Assembly: GCF_020630935.1 (NCBI RefSeq)
Contig: NZ_JAHDIG010000001.1
Location: forward strand, 1-64,000
Direction: 5' to 3'
From: Bernardetia sp.
Lineage (GTDB): Bacteria > Bacteroidota > Bacteroidia > Cytophagales > Bernardetiaceae
DNA length: 64,000 nucleotides
Shown: piece by piece, positions 28,204-35,288 of the stretch
Layout: every line of letters starts with the position of its first letter
How positions within the stretch are numbered: the stretch's first letter is position 1
The notes under the pieces: generated by a model
Told to the model about the DNA's origin: nothing
What the model saw: the letters and a program-made list of their open reading frames with translations, nothing else
The model's database searches: none
Position numbers and translations under genes: made by a program

Positions 28204-28361
28204 AACAAAAAAGTGTCGTAGAATAGACTTACTTCGACTATTAATCGGCGTGTCGTGGGTTCGAATCCCACCTCCCTAGCAAAAAAAATAATCAATCTTG
28301 GGGAGTAGCTCAGTCTGGTAGAGCAGCAAACGTGGTCTTTTCGCTTGTTACCTTTTTTGTT
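28204..28361 (+). ncRNA. Y-RNA-like unit 5: permuted class I tRNA mimic
   Basis: The closing stem is extended, AACAAAAAAG/CTTTTTTGTT and up to 13 bp with flanks. The head begins with an Asn-tRNA-like anticodon-region remnant (GACTATTAATC), then T arm 28255-28271 (GTGGG-TTCGAAT-CCCAC), acceptor CTCCCTAG/CTTGGGGAG joined by an A-rich loop, and a canonical D arm GCTC...GAGC (28308-28324). The upper helix GAATAGAC/GTCTTTTC has one U-U mismatch. The 3' segment GCAAACGTGGTCTTTTCGC is shared with unit 6. Confidence 0.9.
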
Positions 28362-28417
28362 ATTGTATTATTAAAGTTTAACCGTCAACGAGCTTTAAAG
28401 CGTCGTTGAGGAAAAAT

Positions 28418-28575
28418 ATAAATGAGTGTCGTAGAAGAGACTTACTTCGATTTGGGTTCGGCAGGTCGCAGGTTCGAATCCTGCCTCTCTACCTATTTAG
28501 TATTTTAAAATGTAGAGAGTAGCTCAGTCAGGTTAGAGCAGCAAACGTGGTCTTTTCGCTTGTTACCTCATTTAT
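28418..28575 (+). ncRNA. Y-RNA-like unit 6: permuted class I tRNA mimic
   Basis: Closing stem ATAAATGAG/CTCATTTAT; upper helix GAAGAGAC/GTCTTTTC, perfect with one G-U. The T arm is at 28468-28484 (GCAGG-TTCGAAT-CCTGC). The acceptor CTCTCTAC/GTAGAGAG is 8 bp, with a 19-nt closing loop. D arm GCTC/GAGC at 28522-28539. The cleanest example of the acceptor-T-D mimic. It is preceded by a hairpin TCAACGA/TCGTTGA at 28385-28409. Confidence 0.92.
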
Positions 28576-28594
28576 TTCTATTAAAACAGAAAAT

Positions 28595-28731
28595 AAAAAA
28601 GTGTCGTAGAGAAAGGATACTTCTGTACACAGGTTCGAATCCTGTTTCTTTCTAAGCCTTAGAAAGAGTGGCAGAGTGGTTATGCAAGAGCCTTTTAATA
28701 AGGTTTGCCTTTTTCGAATATTACCTTTTTT
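28595..28731 (+). ncRNA. Y-RNA-like unit 7: class II (Ser/Leu-type) tRNA mimic
   Basis: Closing stem AAAAAAG/CTTTTTT; upper helix GAGAAAGG/CCTTTTTC is perfect with one G-U. T arm 28629-28645 (ACAGG-TTCGAAT-CCTGT). Acceptor CTTTCTAA/TTAGAAAG has a 3-nt loop. The D arm GTGGCAGAGTGGTTATGCA has the sequence typical of serine and leucine tRNAs. An added hairpin follows (GCAA/TTGC around CCTT/AAGG, 28684-28708), in the place where units 5, 6 and 8 have a single-stranded linker. Confidence 0.88.
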
Positions 28732-28749
28732 GTTTTTTTGATTGTAAAT

Positions 28750-28899
28750 AAAAGAAGTGTCGTAGAATAGGCTTACTTCGATTACGGCTCGGCAGGTTAT
28801 GGGTTCGAATCCCATTTTCTTTTTACTAAAAACAGTTTGAAGAAATAGCTCAACTGGATAGAGCAGCAAATGTAGTCTTTTCGCCTGTTACCTTCTTTT
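28750..28899 (+). ncRNA. Y-RNA-like unit 8: permuted class I tRNA mimic
   Basis: Closing stem AAAAGAAG/CTTCTTTT; upper helix GAATAGGC/GTCTTTTC keeps pairing through a G-U where units 5 and 6 have A-U. T arm 28799-28815 (ATGGG-TTCGAAT-CCCAT). Acceptor TTTCTT/AAGAAA is weak and closed by a long A-rich loop. D arm GCTC/GAGC at 28848-28864, followed by GCAAATGTAGTC, as in units 5 and 6. Confidence 0.88.
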
Positions 28900-28909
28900 T
28901 TCAAAAAGT

Positions 28910-29062
28910 AAAGAGTGTCGTAAAAAAGGGTTACTTCTTATTTCTTACGATTTCACAGGTTCGAATCCTGTCTTTTTCTAAAATTTAGAGAAAGTGGCAG
29001 AGTGGCTAAATGCGAGGACTTTCTTCGGAAAGTTTTGTTCCCTTTTTGCTTGTTACCTCTTT
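28910..29062 (+). ncRNA. Y-RNA-like unit 9: class II tRNA mimic with UUCG hairpin
   Basis: Closing stem AAAGAG/CTCTTT; upper helix AAAAAGGG/CCCTTTTT perfect. T arm 28955-28971 (ACAGG-TTCGAAT-CCTGT). Acceptor CTTTTTCT/AGAGAAAG, 8 bp. A Ser/Leu-type D arm (GTGGCAGAGTGGCTAAATGCG) is followed by an extra hairpin ACTTTC-TTCG-GAAAGT (29018-29033) with the very stable UUCG tetraloop. A CTCACT/AGTGAG hairpin separates it from unit 10. Confidence 0.9.
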
Positions 29063-29098
29063 TTCAAAATGTAGCTCACTTAGAGTGAGAAGATAAAT

Positions 29099-29355
29099 AA
29101 AAAAGAAGTGTCGTAGAGAAAAAATACTTCGTTAAGCGTCTTAAAGTAGCGATATTTTGGGTGACCGAATGTGTGAAGATGAGCCTAGCTCCGTGGCAAA
29201 AATCGGAAAATGTACGTAATGGTCTTTTCTGTAAGTCTCTTGTAGATGTCGAATTGCCAGCTCACTGTTTTTCTATTTTGTAGAAAGAAAAGAGCGACGA
29301 GTAGTTCAGAGTTTTCTGACTACAAGCATTTTCCTCGCTTGTTACCTTCTTTTTT
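29099..29355 (+). ncRNA. Y-RNA-like unit 10: large head resembling 23S rRNA domain IV-V
   Basis: 257 nt, the longest unit. The frame is intact: closing stem AAAAAAGAAG/CTTCTTTTTT, box GTGTCGTA, upper helix GAGAAAA/TTTTCCTC with one bulge, 3' box GTTACC. The head lacks tRNA signatures. It carries, in 23S order, TCTTAAAGTAGCGATATT at 29139 (15 of 18 positions as in the conserved segment near E. coli 1930-1950), TGTGAAGATG at 29172 (as near 2025-2035), CGGAAA at 29204 (as near 2055-2060), and GATGTCG...GCTCA at 29245 (as near 2497-2506). A strong hairpin GTAGT...ACTAC lies near 29301-29323. These E. coli numbers are from memory and approximate. Confidence 0.8.
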
Positions 29356-29373
29356 GTTTTTTTATGCGTTTCA

Positions 29374-29393
29374 AGATAAGGCGTGCCTTATCT
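29374..29393. repeat. Perfect inverted repeat after the array
   Basis: AGATAAGGC/GCCTTATCT with a 2-nt loop, 13 bp before the ligase stop codon. The T-rich run just upstream (29349-29363) could terminate the array. This palindrome may be a terminator-like end for the convergent ligase transcript or a REP-type element. Confidence 0.55.
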
Positions 29394-29405
29394 CTACAGA
29401 AATTA

Positions 29406-30443
29406 TTATTTTTTAGACATAAATTTCTGACAATCTGCTGTGATTCTTTCTTCAATCCATTGCTTTTGATGAGATGATAGTTCTACCAAAATCGTATCAT
29501 TGTCTTGATCAAAATCTATCAGAATATCCTTGACAAATTCTTCTCTGATTTCCTCTATTCGCTCTGAATTATCAAAATCTAGTTTTCCAATCTTTGAAAT
29601 GGCACTTTGTAGCCTGTTTTGAGTAATGTAGTTTCTTAATTCTTCTACCAAAAACTGTAATTCTTCTGTATTGGAGGAAATATTTGGAACAAACGACCAT
29701 TTTTGCGCTTCATGAAATGCCTTGTTTTCTTCAAATTCTGGATTTTTGATTTTCAAGATAGGGCGATTAGGAAATATTTCTGTATCTAATTCTTGGAGCG
29801 GCTTAATTACGATGCCTTCTATCAAATTATTTTTAAAATTTGGCAAATTTAATTGTATTGGAATAGTAGAATTAATACGAATATCAAACTCTAAAGCTTC
29901 ATTCAGCTTTCCAATAAAAAGATTTTTAGCATATAGTAGTTTGTGTGTTTCAAATAGTCGTATTGCTTTGTCATAATCCAAATAGGTTTTGATGTTTTCA
30001 GTTTCAAAGGCAATATCGAAGGCACAAAATTCAATCGTTGGGCTATAATAAATTCCTGTTTGGATAGCTTGCAGACTTTCTACTTTCTCTACTTCAGAAT
30101 GTGGATATTCTCCACCAAAAAGCTCTCCGTAGATAATATATTTTTCAGCTTCTATCGTTTGCATCAACTCTTCAAAAAAGCTAATAATTTGACTTTCTAG
30201 TTTGTTTACAACCAGTTGAAAGCCAAAAAAGTCGTCTTTCCAATCTAAATATTCCTTTCGCTTGCCATAATGAAGCCTTCCATCTTGATAGATAAAAGAA
30301 AAATTTGCACCGTGTATTTTTTCTGTTACTATCCACTCTATTTTATCTAATTCTGTGTATTGATACTGATTCAGACCTAGTTTTTTCAAACTGGTAGGTA
30401 TTTTTTCATAGCTAGAAAACGATGATGCTTCTAAATTTTTCAT
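29406..30443 (-). CDS. Rnl2-type RNA ligase
   Basis: 345 residues. Nucleotidyltransferase motif I is TEKIHGANFSF with the AMP-accepting lysine at residue 42, closely matching the KIHGTNF type of T4 Rnl2. A motif III-like segment FCAFDIAF follows, then motif IV IEGIVIKPL near residue 209 and a motif V-like LKIKNPEFEENKAFHE. A C-terminal helical domain of ~100 residues fits the Rnl2 family. Such enzymes seal 3'-OH/5'-phosphate nicks in RNA duplexes with ATP. The gene converges on the Ro60/Y-RNA array. RNA-repair genes are known neighbours of bacterial Ro60 loci, so a joint role in RNA repair or in processing of the array RNAs is likely but unproven. Confidence 0.92.
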   Translation of the reverse strand: MKNLEASSFSSYEKIPTSLKKLGLNQYQYTELDKIEWIVTEKIHGANFSFIYQDGRLHYGKRKEYLDWKDDFFGFQLVVNKLESQIISFFEELMQTIEAEKYIIYGELFGGEYPHSEVEKVESLQAIQTGIYYSPTIEFCAFDIAFETENIKTYLDYDKAIRLFETHKLLYAKNLFIGKLNEALEFDIRINSTIPIQLNLPNFKNNLIEGIVIKPLQELDTEIFPNRPILKIKNPEFEENKAFHEAQKWSFVPNISSNTEELQFLVEELRNYITQNRLQSAISKIGKLDFDNSERIEEIREEFVKDILIDFDQDNDTILVELSSHQKQWIEERITADCQKFMSKK

Positions 30444-30528
30444 TATTTAAAAAAATCTATTCAAATACATATAAATTGATAAAAATCAACTTCAAAGAAA
30501 GTATAAAAGTTCCAGTAAATTGGCATTA

Positions 30529-30565
30529 AAAAAGTCTAACTGATTGAAAATCAGTTAGACTTTTT
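30529..30565. terminator. Strong bidirectional terminator hairpin
   Basis: AAAAAGTCTAACTGAT pairs perfectly with ATCAGTTAGACTTTTT across a 5-nt loop. It lies between the ligase start and the PKD lipoprotein stop, so its main use is terminating the lipoprotein gene. The remainder of this 280-bp gap shows nothing I can support. Confidence 0.8.
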
Positions 30566-30722
30566 ATAGTAAGGCTATGAAGTTGTTTAAGACCTGAAAG
30601 TTGGCAAAGTCAATAGAGAAAAAACAAATTATTTATGGTCTGCTCTAGCGAGACTAGCCTAAAGACTAAGGTCAGTACCAACACTTGTATATTCTTAAAC
30701 AATTTTCATTTTCAGCTTTTAA

Positions 30723-32510
30723 TTAATCACAGTCATACACATAATCTGTATTACTTACAATCGTTCCTGCTTGTGAATAAATAGTAGCTTTACTCGTACG
30801 CAAAAGTCCTCTTGCGTCGATAGTGTTTTCTACTTCTCCTAGTAGAGTTCCACTTCCATCTGTTGAAACTGTTTTGATAAGCTGACAGTCTTGATACGTA
30901 TAAACATCTTTTTGTGTAAGCGCACCACTAGCATCAAAGGTTTCTACCAGCTGTGGGAAACTACCCTCTATACTTAAGAAGTCTGAATAAACTGTATAAC
31001 CTGTCAATGTTCCTGCTGCATCATAGTTATCTGTACGAGTAAGTCTATTGTTTGCATCATATTCGCTAATAGAATAGCCTGTTAGGTTTCCACTAGCATC
31101 ATAGCCATTAGCTCTAACTGTTCTGTCATTATTACTATATTCATATTCAACATAATTACTCAAAGTTGCTCCAAACCTGCTTTCATCTTTTATTCTACGT
31201 CCTTGTGCATCGTATTGAATATTGGTAACAAAAGTTCCTCCAATAGTACTTGTAGAAATTTGTGAAGGTAGTTTTTTACCATTTACTGTTGTATAAGAAT
31301 AAGTAACCGTAACATTTCCTCCAGCCGTTGCAGAAGTTGTTCTTTCCACATAACACTCTGGCAAGTTACAAGGATTTCCACCAGTAGAAGCAGCTTCTAT
31401 GGTTATGCTAGTTGTTGTTTCGCTTGTTCCTGCCGAATTAGAAACTACTAATTTTACTTCTACTACTCCGTCTGTATCAAAAGTAAACTTAGGGTTTTCT
31501 TCTGTGGAGTTGAAGCTCGTTCCTGCTGCCGACCATTGAAACGAAGTAGCATTTTGGCTTTCATTGATGAAAGTAACCTCTTCTCCAGCCTTAGGATTTG
31601 CTGGTGTGAAGCTAAAGGCTGCTACTGGAGCTGGTGTAGAAGCTGATACTGTTACTGTTTGAGTTGTCTCATCGCTATCACCATCTGCATTTTTAGCCAC
31701 TAATTTTACCTCAAAACTACCATCTGCATCAAACGTAAAAGTAGGGTTTTCTTCTGTGGAGCTGAAACTCGTTCCTACTGCTGACCACTCGTAAGAAGTA
31801 GCATTTTGACTCTCGTTTGTAAAAGTTACTTCCTCTCCTGCTGTTGGGCTACTTGGAGAAAAACTAAACGCTGCTATTGGGTCTGGAGTTGGTTCTGCTG
31901 TGATTACGGTAATCGTTTGAGTTGTCTCATTGCTATCTCCGTCTGCATTTTTAGCAACCAATTTTACTTCAAACTCTCCATCTGTATCAAACGTAAATGT
32001 AGGATTTTCTTCCGTAGAGCTAAAGCCTGCACGTTCTGACGACCACTCATAAGATGTAGCGTTTTGGCTTTCATTGGTAAAGGTTACTTCCTGCCCAGTC
32101 TGTGGGTTAGTAGGGGAAAAGCTAAAGGCTGCTACTGGTGCTGGAGCAGTAACATCGGCAGGAGCAATGCTAATTTCTCTTGTTGTGGTATTGCTTCCTC
32201 CTTCACCTGTTGCGACTAAGGTTACCGTAAAGTCACCTTCTTCTGTAAATGTAAAAGTAGGATTCTTTTCTGTTGAACTAAAACTTGTTCCTGCTGCTGA
32301 CCACTGAAAAGTAGTAGCATCTGTACTGGTATTATTGAAAGTTACAGCTTCATTGACTTTGGGACTTACAGGCGTAAATGTAAAAGAAGCTACTGGCTCT
32401 TTTGGTTTTTCTTCATCTTCTTCTTTTTTAGAACAACTAATAAAAATAGAAAGAGCAAGGAAAGAAAATATAATCCCTTTGAGCATAATAAAAAAATGAT
32501 TGGATTTCAT
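30723..32510 (-). CDS. PKD-repeat cell-surface lipoprotein with YD/RHS-like C-terminus
   Basis: 595 residues. Lipoprotein signal peptide (LSIFISCSKKEEDEE, lipobox cysteine near residue 27) followed by an acidic, Pro-rich linker that favours export to the outer surface. Four tandem PKD domains (~residues 38-375) share the motif A(S/A)F(S/T)F(T/S)P..P..GEEVTFTNESQNAT and are nearly identical in DNA, suggesting recent duplication or gene conversion. The C-terminal ~200 residues contain YD-like repeats (YDAQGRRIKDES, YDANNRLTRTDNYD). It is likely an adhesion or matrix-binding surface protein. Confidence 0.85.
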   Translation of the reverse strand: MKSNHFFIMLKGIIFSFLALSIFISCSKKEEDEEKPKEPVASFTFTPVSPKVNEAVTFNNTSTDATTFQWSAAGTSFSSTEKNPTFTFTEEGDFTVTLVATGEGGSNTTTREISIAPADVTAPAPVAAFSFSPTNPQTGQEVTFTNESQNATSYEWSSERAGFSSTEENPTFTFDTDGEFEVKLVAKNADGDSNETTQTITVITAEPTPDPIAAFSFSPSSPTAGEEVTFTNESQNATSYEWSAVGTSFSSTEENPTFTFDADGSFEVKLVAKNADGDSDETTQTVTVSASTPAPVAAFSFTPANPKAGEEVTFINESQNATSFQWSAAGTSFNSTEENPKFTFDTDGVVEVKLVVSNSAGTSETTTSITIEAASTGGNPCNLPECYVERTTSATAGGNVTVTYSYTTVNGKKLPSQISTSTIGGTFVTNIQYDAQGRRIKDESRFGATLSNYVEYEYSNNDRTVRANGYDASGNLTGYSISEYDANNRLTRTDNYDAAGTLTGYTVYSDFLSIEGSFPQLVETFDASGALTQKDVYTYQDCQLIKTVSTDGSGTLLGEVENTIDARGLLRTSKATIYSQAGTIVSNTDYVYDCD

Positions 32511-32715
32511 AACGAAAATGATTTGGTAAATTAGAAATTAAAGAGGTAGATAGTTTTCATTGTTCAATATCATAAAAAAGCACATGTCATTTCATACGTA
32601 GAAATAAGCTGTTTTGATATAATTTCGTCATTTTTTCCTATAAAATTCTCAAATTCTGTGTATCTTCGATAAAATTTTGATTTTCACTTATTTTTATTCT
32701 ACTTTTTCTTAGAAA

Positions 32716-33192
32716 ATGACTATTCCTTTTTCTAACCCAATACAATTTGAATGTCCTTCACTTGACGAACTGCCAATGGTTGCAAAAAAAGTTATTGCGG
32801 TGGCAAATACCCTCAATAGACGTATTTGGATTTTGGAAGGCGATTTGGGAGCAGGAAAGACTACTTTTACCAAAGCTGTTTGTAAGGAACTAGGAGTAGA
32901 AACAACTGTCAGCAGTCCGACATTTGCCCTCATCAATGAATATGAAGGCAAGTATGACAATCAAGAAGAAAAACTAATTTATCATTGCGATTTTTATAGA
33001 ATAGATAACCCTTCCGAAGTTTTGGAGTTAGGATTAGATGAATATTTTGAAAAAGTAGAAAATCATGGAAATTATTGTTTTATAGAGTGGGCTTCCAAAA
33101 TAGAGCCTTTTCTACCAGAGGAATATTTACAAATCGATATAGAAATCAACCCAACTACCCATTCACGTACTTTAACCTTGAGTAGCTTATGA
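32716..33192 (+). CDS. tsaE: tRNA threonylcarbamoyladenosine biosynthesis ATPase TsaE
   Basis: 158 residues. Walker A motif [19 protein letters not shown] near residue 45, followed by [14 protein letters not shown] and HCDFYRID, the standard TsaE/YjeE pattern, and [13 protein letters not shown]. With TsaB and TsaD it makes the t6A modification at position 37 of ANN-decoding tRNAs. Its stop overlaps the start of ald (ATGA), so the two are translationally coupled. Confidence 0.93.
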   Translation: MTIPFSNPIQFECPSLDELPMVAKKVIAVANTLNRRIWILEGDLGAGKTTFTKAVCKELGVETTVSSPTFALINEYEGKYDNQEEKLIYHCDFYRIDNPSEVLELGLDEYFEKVENHGNYCFIEWASKIEPFLPEEYLQIDIEINPTTHSRTLTLSSL

Positions 33193-34421
33193 GCCAAGAT
33201 GATGCAATAAAAAAATTAATACAACAGTACGAATATTATCAGCCCCAAGAAATGCTCGCTAAAGTACGTGAGCGCAACCAACAACTCACTATCGGTATTC
33301 CAAAAGAAAATAATAAAGATGAGTTTAGGGTAGCTGTTCGTCCAGAAGCTGTTCGGCTATTAGTTGCTAACGGACATCAAGTAGTTATAGAAACGGGTGC
33401 AGGCGAAAGGTGTAAATATACCGACCACGAGTATAGTGATGCAGGTGCACAGATAAAGTATTCGGCAGAAGAAGTTTTTCAATCAGAAATTGTCTTGAAA
33501 GTTGCTCCTCCCACACTCAAAGAATTGGAGAAAATGCAGAGCAAGAAAACGCTTATCTCTACACTTCATTTAGCCAACGTAACTCCTGAATATCTTCACG
33601 CCATCAATCGTAAAAAAATTACGGCAGTTGCTTATGAAATGATTCAAAATAGAGAAGGAGGTTTGCCTGTCGTTCGCTCAATGAGTGAAATTGCAGGTAG
33701 TACGGTTATGCTGATTGCAGCAGAGTATTTGAGCAGTGCTAACGAAGGACAAGGAATTATTTTGGGAGGAATTACAGGCGTTGCACCAACAAATGTTGTC
33801 GTTTTGGGTTCGGGAACAGTTGGAGAATATGCTGCACGAACAGCTTTAGGCTTAGGAGCAAGCGTAAAAGTATTTGATAGCAGTGTGCCAATGCTTCGTA
33901 GAATTAAATATAATCTACTTCAACCCCACCTTTTCACTTCTATTTTTGATTTGGGAACACTCAAAACAGCCTTAGAAGAAGCTGACGTAGTGATAGGAGC
34001 AATTCGTCCAGAAAACGGTCGTACGCCTTCTGTCGTTACAGAAGAAATGGTATCACGTATGAAGCCTAACTCTATCATTATTGATGTCAGTATTGATTAT
34101 GGAGGTTGTATAGAAACATCTGAAACCACTTCACACCATAAACCTATTTATAGAAAGTATGATGTTATTCATTACTGCGTTCCGAATATTCCATCTCGTG
34201 TGGCAAGAACAGCAGCTAATGCACTAAGTAATATTTTTGCTCCATTGCTTTTACGTGCTGGCGAACTGGGAAGTATTGAAGAAATGATTTATGCTGATAT
34301 GGGTTTTGCAAAGGGCGTTTATAGTTATCAAGGAGGCTTGACGAATCAACATCTTAGTAAAAAATTCAATATGCGTTATAAAGATATTAGTCTGATTGCA
34401 GCAGCAAAGAAAGGACTTTAA
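33189..34421 (+). CDS. ald: Alanine dehydrogenase family protein
   Basis: 410 residues of the AlaDH/PNT fold. [29 protein letters not shown] is the N-terminal substrate domain signature. The NAD-binding motif [21 protein letters not shown] comes next, followed by [36 protein letters not shown]. It would interconvert alanine and pyruvate with NADH. It is longer than typical Ald (~370) by an N-terminal helical extension of ~35 residues seen in Bacteroidota versions. Coupled to tsaE by a 4-bp overlap. Confidence 0.9.
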   Translation: MSQDDAIKKLIQQYEYYQPQEMLAKVRERNQQLTIGIPKENNKDEFRVAVRPEAVRLLVANGHQVVIETGAGERCKYTDHEYSDAGAQIKYSAEEVFQSEIVLKVAPPTLKELEKMQSKKTLISTLHLANVTPEYLHAINRKKITAVAYEMIQNREGGLPVVRSMSEIAGSTVMLIAAEYLSSANEGQGIILGGITGVAPTNVVVLGSGTVGEYAARTALGLGASVKVFDSSVPMLRRIKYNLLQPHLFTSIFDLGTLKTALEEADVVIGAIRPENGRTPSVVTEEMVSRMKPNSIIIDVSIDYGGCIETSETTSHHKPIYRKYDVIHYCVPNIPSRVARTAANALSNIFAPLLLRAGELGSIEEMIYADMGFAKGVYSYQGGLTNQHLSKKFNMRYKDISLIAAAKKGL

Positions 34422-34513
34422 TTCAGTTATCAAGACGAAGCTTCGTTTCTATTTCTGTTATTGTAAATTAGAATATTTTTGGGCGAAAATAATTTATTAT
34501 TAATCACTAGAAC

Positions 34514-35221
34514 ATGACAAATCTTATCAAAGCTATAACGGGTCTTTTAATTGTTGTATTGGTGGGTTTGGGTGTGATTTATTTTGTATTAAAACAGGAA
34601 AAAAAGGAATTACTAACTCCAAAAGAAACCATTACAGAGACAAATTTTAAAACGGTTTTGGAAGAAGTGGAAGGTTTGGGAAAGCTAGAACTTGTCAAAT
34701 ATAATTTTAAAGATGTTGTAGAACATACACAAAAACACGGTTATAGTTCTGTCTTGGATTCAAAGGTTTTGCTCATCGTCGCAGCCGAAGCTGTGGGTTG
34801 TATGGACTTGACACGCATAAAATCGGAAGATATTACAGAAATAGGCGATTCTGTTTATATTCATTTGCCTGCCCCAGAACTTTGTTATTACAAAATAGAC
34901 CATCAAAAATCTAAAGTATATGATGCCGAATCTTTGCCATTTATGGAAGATGACAACCTTGTAGGAGAAGCCTTTGCAAAAGCTGAAAAACAAATTGAAA
35001 AAGCTGCCTTAGAATCTGGAATCCTTGTTCAGACACAAGCGATGGCAAAGACAATGCTCCAACCTCTCTTAGAAAACATCACTAAAAAAACGGTTATCCT
35101 AACCTTTGAACCCATTTCTGTATCAGAAGAACAAAACCCAGAAAGTAAAATGAGTATACAACAAAAAAATATCTTGAACAACCCTGTTCAGATACAATCG
35201 AAGAGCTTAGAGAAGGAGTAG
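34514..35221 (+). CDS. DUF4230 domain membrane-anchored protein
   Basis: 235 residues. A single N-terminal membrane helix (TGLLIVVLVGLGVIYFVL) is followed by a soluble DUF4230 domain: LGKLELVKYNFKDVVEH, LLIVAAEAVGCMDLTRIKSEDI and VYIHLPAPELCYYKIDHQKSKVYD. A helical tail (EAFAKAEKQIEKAALESGILVQTQAMAKTML) precedes the Ser/Gln-rich end. This family is common in bacteria but its function is unknown. It lies 92 bp after ald. Confidence 0.82.
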   Translation: MTNLIKAITGLLIVVLVGLGVIYFVLKQEKKELLTPKETITETNFKTVLEEVEGLGKLELVKYNFKDVVEHTQKHGYSSVLDSKVLLIVAAEAVGCMDLTRIKSEDITEIGDSVYIHLPAPELCYYKIDHQKSKVYDAESLPFMEDDNLVGEAFAKAEKQIEKAALESGILVQTQAMAKTMLQPLLENITKKTVILTFEPISVSEEQNPESKMSIQQKNILNNPVQIQSKSLEKE

Positions 35222-35288
35222 TTTATCAGTTTTCTAATATACCTATGTTAAACTATGTGGTTTAAAAAATACGTGGAATCTACTATGA

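Larger units (their letters stand above)
27498..29355 (+). other. Array of ten Y-RNA-like, RNA-mimicking units downstream of Ro60
   Basis: Ten tandem but sequence-diverse units share one plan. A closing stem (for example AATGAG/CTCATT, or up to 13 bp in unit 5) is followed by the 5' box GTGYCGTA, present in all ten, a purine-rich 8-9-mer, and then TTACTTC (TACTTC or TTCCTTC in a few). The variable head comes next, then a pyrimidine tract and the 3' box ending TTRCC. The purine and pyrimidine tracts pair in every unit with compensatory changes. Box position 4 is C where the 3' box has G (units 1-2) and T where it has A (units 3-10). This leaves a bulged C next to G-U pairs, like the Ro-binding helix of Y RNAs. 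Eight heads are tRNA mimics. Several short hairpins separate units. Confidence 0.9.

Noticed and set aside
28528-28869. Minus-strand open frame of 113 codons inside the array
   Set aside because: It runs antisense through several structured units. The composition has no protein-like pattern, and apparent repeats in it come from the RNA motifs.
27498-29355. Conventional tRNA genes (many GGTTCGAATCC T-arm motifs)
   Set aside because: T arm and 3' acceptor strand precede the 5' acceptor strand and D arm in every unit, and a normal anticodon arm is lacking in most, so they cannot be read as standard tRNA genes.
27498-29355. CRISPR array
   Set aside because: The repeated boxes are short and imperfect, unit lengths differ (127-257 nt), heads are structured RNAs and no cas genes are present.
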